Of a stretch of 64,000 nucleotides of DNA, positions 23,470 through 34,436 are shown in pieces. Every line of letters starts with the position of its first letter. Within the stretch, counting starts at the first letter, position 1. The position numbers were made by a program, and so were the translations under genes. Under the pieces are notes generated by a model. The model did no database searches and was not told the DNA's origin. It worked only from the letters and a program-made list of their open reading frames with translations. Origin of the DNA: Impatiens glandulifera (Eukaryota > Streptophyta > Magnoliopsida > Ericales > Balsaminaceae); assembly GCF_907164915.1 (NCBI RefSeq), contig NC_061867.1, positions 38,114,338 through 38,178,337 of the forward strand. The letters run 5' to 3'.

Positions 23470-26400
23470 ATGGCAAACAAGAGTAGTATAGGACATAGAA
23501 TTGGAAGAATTGATGGGACAGATTATGCTTTCTAGAGAATGCAGATTGAAGATTATCTCTATGGAAAGAAGCTTCATGTTCCTTTGAGTGAGACTAGAAA
23601 AGATGGATGAAGCTGAATGGAAACTCCTTGATAGACAGGTTTTGGGAGTTGTCCGATTGACGCTAGCCAAGACGGTTGCTCACAATGTAGCAAAGGAGAA
23701 GACCACCATGGGTCTAATAAAAACTCTTTCTGATATGTATGAGAAACCACCTGTTAACAACAAGATACACTTATTGAAAAAACTCTTTTACTTAAGAATG
23801 GTTGATAATACTTCTGTCACTACTTATTTGAATGAATTCAATACAATTGTGAATCAATTGCTATCTGTTGAGATTGATTTTGGGGATAAAATTAGTGCAC
23901 TGATTTTGTTAGCATCTCTACCAAATAGTTGGGAACCTATGAGGGCAACAATTAGTAATTTAGTTGGAAATACTAAACTGAAATTTGTTAAAGTTAGAGA
24001 TCGTATTCTTGCTAAAAAGGTTCGTAAAATTGATTCTAGTGAAATGTTTAAAATTTCTGCTCTAAATGTGGAAAATAGGGGCATAAGTAATGATATAAAT
24101 TTCAATCGAGGTAAGAGCAGATCTATGTCGAGGAGCATGAGGAGTCAGTCCAAGTCTGGGCGGACATTTGAGTGCTGGAATTGTGATAAATAGGGTCATT
24201 TGAAGAGGAACTGTGAAACACCGAAAAAAAATGGTGATGATAAAAATGATGCAACCAACGTTGTTACAGAAACTGTCACTAATGCGTTACTTCTGTCTAT
24301 TGATAGCCCGATAGATTCATGGGTTTTGGACTTGGGAGCGTCTTTCCACACCCACTGCCCACAAAGAATTAATGGAGAATTATGTGGCTGGAAATTGTGG
24401 TAAAGTTTATCTTGCAGATGGTGAGCCACTTGATATTGTTGGCATGGGGATATCAAATTGAAGATGGAAAATGGTTCTGTTTGGAAGATTAATAAGGTGA
24501 GACACATTCCATGTTTAATGCGCAATTTGATTTATGTTACACAACTTGATGAAGAAGGTCACAATTTCAGTTGTGGAAATGGTGCATGGAAGGTGACTAA
24601 AAGAGCAATAGTTCTTGCTCGAGGTCACAAAACAGGAACGTTATACACGACTTCAACTTGTAGAGAAACAGTTGTTGTTATAGTTGATGACTCGAAAAAT
24701 AGTGATTTGTGGCATTGTAGGTTGTGTCATATGAGCAAAAAAGGGATGAAAATTCTTTTGAAGAATGGACAGATTCCAGAACTGAAGTCTGTTGAACATC
24801 ATTTATGTGAAAATTGTATTCTTGGAAAACAGAAATGGGTGAGTTTCTTAAAGATTAGGAAGGAGCTCAAAAAGAAATGCTAGAGTTGGTACACACTGAT
24901 GTGTGGGGACATGCACATGTTTCTTCTATTGGCGGATCACAATACTACGTAACATTTATAGATGATTCGACAAGAAAGTTATGGGTATACTTTATGAAGC
25001 ACAAGTCTGAAGTATTTGTTATTTTCAAGAAGTGGAAGACTTTGGTTGAAAATGAAATAAATCAAAAGGTTAAATGCTTGAGATCCGACAACGAAGGAGA
25101 GTACATTAGTTCAGATTTCAAAGAATATTGTGATATAAATGAGATTAGTATGATGAAGACTGTTCCCGGAACACCTCAAGAGAATGGAGTAAATTAATAG
25201 ATGAATCGAATATTGAACGAACGTGCTAGGAGCATTAGATTACATACATGGTTGCCTAAAACTTTCTGGGACGAAGTTATCAATAATGTTGCCTACTTGA
25301 TAAATAGGGGACCCTTTGTTCCTCTTGAATTCAAAATGCCTGAAGAAGTCTGGAGCAATAAAAAGGTAAATCTTTCTTATTTGAAAGTGTTTGGTTGTTT
25401 ATCATATGTTCATATTAATGAATGTGATAGGAGCAAGCTTGATCCAAAGTCTAATAAATGTTTTTTCATTGGTTATGGTGATATCGAGTTTGGTTATCGT
25501 TTCTAGGATAATGAAAATCGGAAGATCATTCATAGCAGAAATGTTCTTCAATGAACAGGTTCTCTATAAAGATTGTGTTGGGAAGACATCAGATGGTGAT
25601 TCCAAGTTGAAAGAGACTGGTATGATCGATTTGAGAGAATTTTCAGCTGAATATATACTAACTATCGAAGAATACCAGTGTGTTGTTGAAGATGAAATCG
25701 TTTAGAACGTGGCCCTAGAGGCAAATTAGCAAACACCGGTTATACAGTTGAGAAGATCATCAATGAATCGAAAACCAGACGAGAGGTGATCTCCATCTTT
25801 GAACTATATATTGTTGACAGATAGAGGTGAACCTGAATGCTATGAGGAAGCAATACAATATGATGAATCGGTTAAGTGGGAGTCTGCGATGAAAGATGAG
25901 ATGGACTCTTTGACGTTGAATTAGACTTGGGAGCTCACTAAGCTACCAAAGGGAAAGAAAGAACTTCACAACAAATAGATCTCCAGGATTAAAGAAGAAC
26001 ATGATAAAACCATGAGGTACAAGGCAAGATTGGTTATGAAAGGATTTCAACAAAAAGAAGGTATTGACTATAATGAGATCTTCTTTCCAGTAGTTAAATT
26101 GATGACAATCAGAACTATTATGAGTTTGTTTGTGAAAGAAGACCTTCATCTTCAATAAAAGGATGTCAAAACTGCTTTTCTTCATGGTGATTTAGATGAA
26201 GAGATTTATATGCAACAACTAGAAGGATTTGAAATCAAAGGAAAAGATGAGCTTGTGTGTAAACTTCAGAAAAGTCTGTATGGTTTGAAACAGGCTCCAA
26301 GGCAATGGTACAAGAAGTTTGATAGCTTAATGAAAAGTAACAATTTTCTGAGGTGTAAAGCTGATCATTGTTGCTATATCAAGAGATTTGATAAATCGTA

Positions 26401-27352
26401 CATTATTCTACTCCTCTACGTTGATGACATATTGATTTCTGGAGCAAGTTTGTATGAGATTAACAAGATCAAGAAAGAATTGTCTGAAAAGTTTGCAATG
26501 AAGGATTTAGGTGCTACAAAACAAATCCATGGGATGAGAATTTTCAAGGATGAAGAAGTTATCAAGCTTTCACAAGAAGAATATGTGAAGAAAGTTCTTA
26601 GCAGGTTCAACTTGTATGATGCAAAATCAGTTACTACCCACTTAGCTAGTCACTTCAGACTATCTAAAGATTAGTCGCCTTCAACAAAGGAGGAGAAAAA
26701 TTACATGTCCACTATTCTGTATGCCTCTACCATTGGTTGTATTATGTATGCGATGGTTTGCACAAGACCAGGCATAGCACATGCAGTGAGAGTTGTTAGC
26801 AGGTTCATGAGCAACTCAGGTAGACAACATTGGGAAACAGTAAAGTGGATACTATGATACTTAAGAGGAAGTACGAGTCTCGCTTTGTGGGTTTGGAAGG
26901 ATATGTTGATACGGACAATGGTGGTAATGTTGATAGTAGGAAGAGCAAAATAGGGTACATTTATACTTTGGGAGGTACTATAATCAGTTGGGTTCAAAAT
27001 TGTAGAAGATTGTTGCTCTTTCTAGTTGGAGGCAAAGTATGTTGTTGTGACAGATGTTGCTAAGGAGATGGTGTGGTTACAACCCTTTTTGCAAGAATTG
27101 GGTCAAGACTACGAGGGAAGTGTGTTGCGATGTGATAGTTAGAGTGTCATTCATTTGACAAAGAATCATGTTTATCATGGCAGGACGAAGTATATACAGG
27201 TTCATTATCATTTCATCCGGTCAGCTTTAGAAGATGGAGTATTAGCACTTGAGAAGATTCCCGGTAGTGAGAATCTAGATGATATGTTGACGAAAGTTGT
27301 GACAAATGAAAAACTGAAGTTGTGTGCAACTTCAGTTGGTCTTCTTCGTTAA
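23470..27352 (+). pseudogene. Copia gag-pol polyprotein, multiply broken
   Basis: Gag starts at an ATG at 23470. Its body includes YLNEFNTIVNQLLSVEID and LASLPNSWEPMRATIS, then a zinc knuckle CWNCDK, a stop, GHLKRNC (24174-24220). The protease has DLGAS where DTGAS is expected (24330). Pre-integrase is at 24458-24860. The integrase core (24877-25200) holds HTDVWGH, FIDDSTRK and SDNEGEY. Reverse transcriptase runs about 25960-26670, with SLYGLKQAPRQWY and LLYVDDILISG. RNase H reaches 27352 and ends with LTKVV. At least nine in-frame stops, mostly TAG/TGA where Trp or Gln is expected, plus frameshifts make it inactive. Confidence 0.88.
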
Positions 27353-27414
27353 GACACCGGATGGAAAGCCGCTACCGATCGAGAGATAATGAAGTTAACC
27401 TCCAAGTGGGATAT

Positions 27415-27784
27415 TATTGAGTTATGGAGCCTACACTTATAATAAACTCTACATTGTTAATTAAAGTTTATTGGGTTTGTATTTGGTTTTGGGTTTGGTC
27501 CTAACCAAGAGTTATTTAGTTTTATTACATGAATGTTTACCCTATAAATATGTGATTATTAAGGGTGTACAAAAACTAGACATAATTCTAGAGAGATAAA
27601 GTGTGAGGAAAAAACTTTGTATTCCTTCTTCTTTTTCTTCATAGTGAAGTCTGGTGGCGGCTGAAGTGGACGTAGCTCAATTTGAGTGAACCACTATAAA
27701 TTTGTGTCTTTTTGTGTTCTTCTTTCTTGCGTTTTTACAAATTGTTTCAAGCAAGTCGGATTTGGGAGATACAAATCCTAACAA
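27415..27784 (+). repeat. Right LTR of the 23059 copia element
   Basis: It is preceded by the purine-rich CAAGTGGGATAT and matches the left LTR throughout. It ends CCTAACA before AAATTGG, where the interrupted Tat reading frame resumes. Confidence 0.88.
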
Positions 27785-29821
27785 AATTGGCTTTTCATTA
27801 TGTTGTTTGTTCTAAAGGAGATTATCACCTATTGCACTATTTACCTACACATACAAATGGGAAAATGGTACGGACCTCCTATTGTAGGACCTTGTCCTAT
27901 TGTTGGCGGACCAATCACAGTTAAGTTATACGATGTTTATCAAGGTATGTGACAATCTATGTAAACATTGCAGCCTCTCGATTATTGGTACAACGCCATT
28001 ATCAAAGACATGAATCTCCATTGGATGATCAAAATAGAGATGGATATGGTAGAAAAGATGGAGGACTCTTTAAAATATGATGATTCTAAGTATGAAGTCT
28101 ATCCCCTATCAATGAGTATATTTCTCCTCTCATCCATATTGACGCGACTTCTGTTGTGCTTGACCTCAACATGGTCATCGAATAAGGATAGGATGACGAC
28201 TGTTCTCACTCATATTCTGATCTGAGTTCACCAAAATACGAGGATCAATGGAGATGGCACAATCATTTATCTGAGGAGACATACATGAACACTAATAGGC
28301 ATCATGGAGCTCTTGATGATGCGCCCATGGAACAAGAGGTTGTAGCAGTCATTATGCCTACAACGACATAGGGAGTCATGCACTCTACCTACATTGAGCC
28401 TACGTGCTCGAATGGTTATCCCTTAGACATCAATTCAGACTCCAGGTTTGAACTCGAACATGACGCAACCTTGCTCACGGAAGATGATTCAAGAATTCAG
28501 AAGACTCCCACGTCGAGACGGATCTGGAGGAAGATCTAAACTATGAGTCTGATCTTTAGTTTTCTTAGGCATAAATTTATATCTACTTTTGCGTCCATGC
28601 ACAACCTGTTGTGTGCATTAATAACGATATACTATTCTACAATTGTAAAAGCTATAATTTTTTATGCAACTCTTTGTTAATAAAAATCCAGTTATCAGTT
28701 TCAAATGTCTATTTCTATTTAGGACATGTTTGTATTTATGTGATTGAATGTAAAATGAACCTAAAATGAGAATTTGAAACAGGACGTTGATATGTGACAT
28801 TTCTTCTAGGACGTTCATGCGCTTCTGCTACGATGAACCCACAAAGAGACCTTTTGATAGGTAGGTTCATTAAAATCATACTACCAAACCTCAAAATGGC
28901 AGAAATACCAAACTCAACCTTCCACCTCTATGCTTAACAAAATGTAGGAAATGATTAAAAGCGATGATGATGGCTATTACAAAGATGTCTAAGCACATTC
29001 ATGTCCTTAGCACAAACGTTAATAAATTAGTGGCGGAGCCAACTCTCACTATTCAAACTAACTCCCTTTCTACCAAAGAGGTTATTTCTCCTAAAATCCC
29101 TATTCATGAGCAACCCTAGTACCCGAGATGCATGCTGCTGAGAACAATCGACAAAGTCGGGTTCAAAGCTTCAAGGCTCCTACTGAGAACGATAAAGCTT
29201 CTAAGTATGAAGATTATAAAAATGATGAGGATGCATACAACTAGACCTCCCTACAAGTCAATTCTACTAATCCTCCTGCCTCATCAAGGAATGCTCGCAA
29301 GAATCCTACTTAGCTAGTTGTGATAGAGTTTACGTCGCCACTACTAATGGAGTATTGGCACACGTGCAAGAATATTGAAACCTCATTACCGATCTAAAGG
29401 TAACAAAATAAAAATGCAAATGTAGATGCCATAAATGGCTAAAGGTAAGACCATCAAGAGAATTTATGATTGGGATGAGGGTTTTATAGAATCCAAGAAG
29501 GGGTTCATTTCCCATTACCTGTTATTGCCTGATTTGGAGAAATTTACTAGGATTGAAGACCCCACATTATTCTTTGATAAGTATATGGACGTCATGGGCC
29601 TCTACAATTAGATACTCTTACTATTCTCCATTTGTTTTCTTACTTTTTGACCGGGAAATCTTCTAGGTGGTACCTACACAACCAGATTTTTAGGTACACC
29701 GCGGATACAAAATGTACATCACCTTAAAGTCACAGAACATGACCTTATATTCATCAAGTAGGGGACATAGAATATTTTCAGCCCTTCATGGAAAAATAGA
29801 AGCTGGTTTAATCAAACATTG
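27785..29821 (+). pseudogene. Tat element continuation: ORF1 tail and gag
   Basis: This continues the element cut at 23058. The first part (to about 28560) carries the end of the second ORF1-like unit and an acidic stretch, with stops. From 28900 text typical of a leader or linker follows, then near 29480 FISHYLLLPDLEKFTRIEDPTLF and DKYMDVMGLYN. This matches the start of gypsy/Tat gag (family pattern: P-FEKYDG-GDP--HL--Y). Stops interrupt it. At 29817-29821 CATTG marks the insertion of the gag-only element, and the sequence resumes at 32133. Confidence 0.55.
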
Positions 29822-30296
29822 TGCTAGGGTCTAAAATCAAGGCCTCGGTCCTAAAATAATTCTAGCAACCTTTCTCGGCACCCGTTCTCGGTCCAATGGT
29901 GCACATGGACCAGATTTCTGTTTTATTGTATTAATATTTTGTTTTACTTTTCTTTTCTATTTTACAAACCGAATTCTGTTATTTTCTAGTAATTGTTGTA
30001 ACCGAATATTCTGGGGCAAAACATCACCTATATAAGGCTGATCTTTCTTCCCCAAGGACCCATGAATAGAATAATGAATATATGAACTTCGGCCCTATTC
30101 GTCTATTATTTATTATGGACTGTTTGACATAGACAAATAGTATTTCTTTTCGCACCTTTGGTTCTTCTATCCCCTTCCCCAAATTCTTTATCGAAAACCT
30201 TCCACTACCCTTTGATTGTAGAATTTCCAGCGGTCTTAGAGATCAAGAACTTGATTCTTGAACCCATAAACACATCTTACGAAATAAGTCATAACA
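29822..30296 (+). repeat. 5' LTR of the gag-only element
   Basis: 475 bp, TG...CA termini, with a TATA-like CTATATAAGG near 30030. It is very similar to the 3' LTR, with scattered substitutions in the first 60 bases (TGCTAGGG here against TGCTAGAG). Confidence 0.92.
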
Positions 30297-30300
30297 TTCT

Positions 30301-30312
30301 TGGTATCAGAGC
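30301..30312 (+). other. Primer-binding site, initiator tRNA-Met
   Basis: TGGTATCAGAGC, a complete match to the canonical plant site, lies four bases after the LTR. Confidence 0.9.
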
Positions 30313-30352
30313 AAGACGATCCTCAAATGAAAGAAACCCGATAGCAACAAAG

Positions 30353-31153
30353 ATGGATGATCTTAAGACCCTACTCGAAGGGTTGACTCAACAATATGCC
30401 TCCATGAATACTGCCCTGCAACAACACATGACCGAACAGGCTGCCTTGTACAATATCTTTCAGCAAAATATGGACAGAAGGTATGCTGCTGGAAAAAGCT
30501 TGACAACCATTGAAAGAGGTGCGTTTATTAATGGCCAAGATCCCCGTACCCGACCCTATGATATTGCTTCTTGCTACCTTCCTCCAACCCGACTCACAAA
30601 TGTTAATATTCTTGAATTTGATTGGACTGATTTGGAGGACTGGCTCTTATTTGCCGAGCAAGTCTTTAGGGTGAGCAAGACGAATGATGCCACAAAGCTA
30701 GACGTTGTCCGCACTCACGTCTTTAAAGAGGCAAGAACGTGGCATGAATCATATTTGCAGAATTGCAACCAAAAGGTAGCCTTGACGTGGGATGCATTCA
30801 AGAGGGATCTCTTGCTACGATTCTGTCGCAGGCCCTTGTACAACACCAAGCCGTCGGTGCTGCCCAAACCATGCATTGTTAACACGGTCTGGCCGAGCAC
30901 AAACCGGACAACCGATCCCAAGGAAGACCGGTGTTATACTTGCAATGAAAAATGGGAGCCCAATCATAGGTGTAAATCCATATTGTTTATGGCCCGTCTA
31001 ATCAACAAGAAGTCCAAGAACTCGTTCAAGAATCCGTCCAAGAATCAGGTTTTTATGACCCACCTTTGCTGCTTGAGACAAGGGACGAACGTGTCATTAT
31101 TTTGTACACTTTCACGGTCCAACAGGGTACCCCTCGGTCGCGGGTCAAGATAA
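30353..31153 (+). pseudogene. Gag of the non-autonomous element
   Basis: The ATG at 30353 opens MDDLKTLLEGLTQQ, a predicted coiled-coil N-terminus. The capsid-like core follows (FDWTDLEDWLLFAEQVF, then ARTWHESYLQN and TWDAFKRDLLLRF), and the knuckle CYTCNEKWEPNHRC (C-X2-C-X7-H-X-C) near residue 200 is a form common in chromovirus gag. The core is open, unlike the pol genes nearby, so this gag may have decayed late or been conserved while the element was active. Between the core and the knuckle the sequence is shorter than usual. After the knuckle the frame runs into non-homologous residues and stops at 31153. In-frame ATGs upstream lie inside the LTR and were not used. Confidence 0.75.
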
Positions 31154-31652
31154 TACAAGACAACCAGCTAGAAAAGACCTTGGGAAATCATAATGTTGCT
31201 GCCACGATACAAATAAAGAGTAAAAAGGAATGCCAAAGTGTTTCACTTGTTTTGGAAGACACTCTAGAAAATTTCCAACAAATAATCAAAGGGCTCAACC
31301 AGCAACCCAACAATCGACCACCAGCCAGGAAGGTAGTTAGAAGACATGGCTATGTTGTTGCACATGTGTTGCTGGTCTGGATAAAGGACTGGGCTTGGTT
31401 GTTTGAAGACATTCTAGAGTATGTCCGGAAGAAAAATGGCCATTTTGCTGCACCTGGCGTGTTGGGCCGAAGGAAGGACTGATGTGGAGCGGGAAGACCG
31501 AAGGCTTCTAAGAAATACGGTCCTAGACTCCGACACTTGCTAGAGTTGCTGAAGTCCGGCCGAATTCTTTGAAATTTTGAACATGCGCATTAAAGGCTCG
31601 GCAGACCACGGTCTTTTTCGTCGAGGGCGACGAATTTTGAAGGGGGAGATAA
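31154..31652 (+). other. Non-coding 3' internal region of gag-only element
   Basis: An open frame at 31066-31482 overlaps the gag end but has no recognisable domain. The stretch contains no protease, reverse transcriptase or integrase motif and ends in the polypurine tract. Confidence 0.6.
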
Positions 31653-32127
31653 TGCTAGAGTCTAAAATCAAGGCCTCGGTCCTAGAATAATTCTAGTAAC
31701 CTTTCTTAGCACCCGTTCTCGGTCCGATGGTGCACATGGGCCAGATTTCTGTTTTATTGTATTAATATTTTTTTTTGCTTTCCTTTTCATTTTTACAAAC
31801 CGAATTCTGTTATTTTCTAGTAATTGTTGTAACCGAATTTTCTGGGGCAAGACATCACCTATATAAGGCTGATCTTTCTTTCCCAAGGACCCATGAATAG
31901 AATAATGAAGATATGAACTTCGACCCTATTCGTCTATTATTTATTATGGACCGTTTGACATAGACAAACCGTATTTCTCTTCGCACCTTTGGTTCTTCTA
32001 TCCCCTTCCCCAAATTCTCTATCGAAAACCTTCTGCTACCCTTTGATTGTATAATTTCCACCGATCTTAGAGATCAAGAACTTGATTCTTGAACCCATAA
32101 ACACATCTTACGAAACAAGTCGTAACA
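31653..32127 (+). repeat. 3' LTR of the gag-only element
   Basis: 475 bp, paired with 29822-30296, followed directly by the target duplication CATTG. Confidence 0.92.
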
Positions 32128-32132
32128 CATTG

Positions 32133-32465
32133 ATACATCCCTCACAGAGAAGGTTTAGATCGACCTGATGGCCGAAAACCTCAACGATGAGTACCACGAT
32201 GGACAGGCCGAAAACCTCAACGATGAGTACCACGATGGACTTAGACTGGCAATTTTTACAAACATGATAACGCTAATCAAAGTGGGAAAGAACATGGATC
32301 GATCGAAGTCCCAAAAGAATATTGCCTTCATTCATCATGTAACGGGTATTGGGCGTCGAATGAAATTGATGAAGTTGAAGAATCAAAGCCTTTTGATGTG
32401 TTTCCAGCCCCACGAGCTAGTCCTCGTGACAATCAAAGTCACCCTAACTAAGGGCATTTCCTAAT
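32133..32465 (+). pseudogene. Resumed Tat gag/linker fragment
   Basis: This is the right side of the interrupted Tat sequence. It carries a 35-bp direct duplication (CCGAAAACCTCAACGATG at about 32172 and 32207) and then a frame with GNFYKHDNANQSGKEHGS, resembling the hydrophilic region after gypsy gag. Recognisable element sequence is lost near 32465. Confidence 0.4.
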
Positions 32466-33499
32466 TAGGTTGTTGGTATGTCTCTAAGTTAAACTCAGAA
32501 TGATCAAAATTAAACTCATTATCAAAATTAAACTCGTTATCTATGTTAAAAAAAAACTAGGGACATTTTCATTTAATTTTTTTTTTTAAATTTAAATTGT
32601 TGATTGAGAATCACTACTAACCTAATTTAAAAGTTTTTTTGGTTAAATTAAATTTGTTCTATTAAATTTATATTGAAAATATTCAACTTTAAATTGCGGA
32701 ATTGGAAAAATGGGTTTGTCGTCTTGATCTTTTTGCTCAAGAACAACAACCTCAAAAATATCACAAGAAACCGTAAAATTTGCAGCAACGGGAAAATTGA
32801 AGATGAAGTTCACTAACCAACCCACAATTCACTAATTGTTTCTTTTTTATTTTATTTTTTCAATTAATTGCTTTTGGACCATTTTATAAAATAAAAAAAT
32901 AAATAAACATAATATTTTAATAAAAATATTTTTTTGGATTTTTTTTAAATAATTTAATTTTTGTGTCCACAATATAAAACTCCAAAAATTGTGGGTTGAT
33001 TTATTTATAACCATAAAATAAATTTATGAATATAATAAATTTAAATTCCCTTTATTTTCTCATTTCTTTTTTCACTTGTTTATTTATTTTTGAATAATTA
33101 TTAATATTATTATACTTAAAAAATCATTATTCTATTTAATAGAAATTTTAAATCGGATAAGATTGGACAAATAAAAGAATAATATAAGTGTAAAATATTT
33201 TCTTAAAATGGCCAAAATATTATAAGTATAGATTGTTTTTTAATGAGCATGTGAGATATATTGCCAAAACACTTTTTAGGTGTAAAAGCACTGAACCTTT
33301 AATGAATCTCTTTTCTAAAGTCATTATTGTTCTATATGTCAATAATTTTCCCCCTAATTTTATAAAAAAAATTATGTGTTGACTTTTTAGTTACAAATTT
33401 ATTTTTAAACAATTCCCCGATTTAATTTAACTTTATTTCAAAAATTTTAAAGATATATTAATATTTATATTTATTTCTTAAAATTCTAAAAAATCGTTT
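32466..33499 (+). other. AT-rich intergenic DNA
   Basis: Homopolymer A/T runs and no supported gene or element. The short minus-strand frame at 32643-32825 has no recognisable feature. Confidence 0.5.
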
Positions 33500-33850
33500 C
33501 TTCGAGGCTGACATTTTTAAACGCGTACATGGCACTCGGTAAAAAACCATGCCTAACGTGAGTTTTCTTGGTCAAAAACCATGACACAAGCCTGGGCTTC
33601 GTTTTTGGGTTGTGGTTTCAATAAAAAACGTATAATGTTTGGGCATTTTTTTTCCTGGTCATACCACCAGTTAGAAACCATGTCACATGGTTTTATCGCT
33701 CGAAAATCATCTCATGGACTTCCTTTTTCTCGGTCGGGCCCTCTGTTAGAAACCATGTCACATAGTTTTCTCGGTCGAAAACCATGTTATGAGCTGTGAC
33801 AAAACACGTCGTAAACTATGCAAGTCATGTCGCCCAATTTCATAATCTAG
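33500..33850 (+). repeat. Repeats with a CATGTCACATGG inverted core
   Basis: GTTAGAAACCATGTCACAT occurs twice about 75 bases apart (near 33670 and 33746), each followed by GTTTTNTCGNTCGAAAA and a second AACCATG or AATCAT. Each AACCATG...CATGGTT unit is itself an inverted repeat. Weaker copies lie at about 33545-33600. Origin unknown. Confidence 0.55.
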
Positions 33851-34199
33851 TTAACATTTAAAAATTAACATAGTTCATACAAGTTTGTTTTTACTCGTGT
33901 ACACAACAGTTCGTACATATAGTAAAGCTGAATAGATAAAATAAGTATATTGAAATAAAAGAGTTGCTCTAATTATTGGAGCCTATCTCATCCTCAACTG
34001 CTTCAACATCCTCATCCTAGCCTTCTAACTAAATGTTAATAACTCCATTAATGACAACTAGTTTGTGGAACGCCATGGCTTCATCAATGGCATCGACCCA
34101 AAGTGTCGAAAACAAGATCAAATAACTACATTCCACATGTTAGTATAGTGAAAATAGAGATATGAATTAATGGGATGCATGTCTTGAGGAATAAGTCCT
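33851..34199 (+). other. Intergenic stretch with no clear feature
   Basis: It possibly continues the inverted Tat fragment that is clearer from 34200, but no frame is open and nothing is recognised with confidence. Confidence 0.35.
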
Positions 34200-34436
34200 T
34201 ACCATGGAATTGCTTCTTGTCTTCCAAATTGACGGAAGAGCATGGTGGTTTCAATGGAGTTGGACTCCTCCAAACCAAGTAGAGTGATTTAAGGAGCACC
34301 CCTCATATTATACCTCATAATATCAAAGTGATACCATAGTACGATATAACAAATAAGATGATCATTCGTGATGGAATAATTAATGATGGATTCGGGTAAC
34401 ATTTGTGCCTAAAGATGTGCAGAGAAAGAGTACGAG
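34200..34436 (-). pseudogene. Tat ORF1 fragment, 3' part, split by CACTA
   Basis: Read on the minus strand, frames give YHFDIMRYNMRGAP and then SNSIETTMLFRQFGRQEAIPW. This matches the ORF1 tail at 21715-21790 (phrase FYDNSTCEEPFHG and the following block). The N-terminal side of the same fragment is at 36552-36840, on the far side of the CACTA element. Confidence 0.45.

Larger units (their letters stand above)
23059..27784 (+). mobile_element. Complete but dead Ty1/copia retrotransposon
   Basis: Two similar LTRs (23059-23426 and 27415-27784, 368 and 370 bp, starting TATTGAGTTATGGA) bracket a gag-pol with copia order protease, integrase, reverse transcriptase, RNase H. A purine-rich CAAGTGGGATAT precedes the right LTR. 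The expected TG start is TA in both LTRs. Flanks are AAACC and AAATT, a poor target-duplication match, so the ends may be off by a base or the site has decayed. It interrupts Tat sequence: coding-like text ending RCFSW resumes as KLAFHYVVCSKGDYH. Confidence 0.85.
29822..32127 (+). mobile_element. Gag-only non-autonomous gypsy element (TR-GAG-like)
   Basis: A 2306-bp element has two 475-bp LTRs (29822-30296 and 31653-32127), both TGCTAG...TAACA. A perfect 5-bp target duplication CATTG lies at 29817-29821 and 32128-32132. An initiator tRNA-Met primer site TGGTATCAGAGC sits at 30301-30312 and a polypurine tract AAGGGGGAGATAA ends just before 31653. Its only gene is a gag with a zinc knuckle; protease, reverse transcriptase and integrase are absent. 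This is the layout described for TR-GAG elements, which must borrow pol from a relative. Confidence 0.92.

Noticed and set aside
30158..30352. Earlier start for the gag of the non-autonomous element
   Set aside because: It lies in the LTR and primer-binding site. The ATG at 30353 gives a normal gag start.
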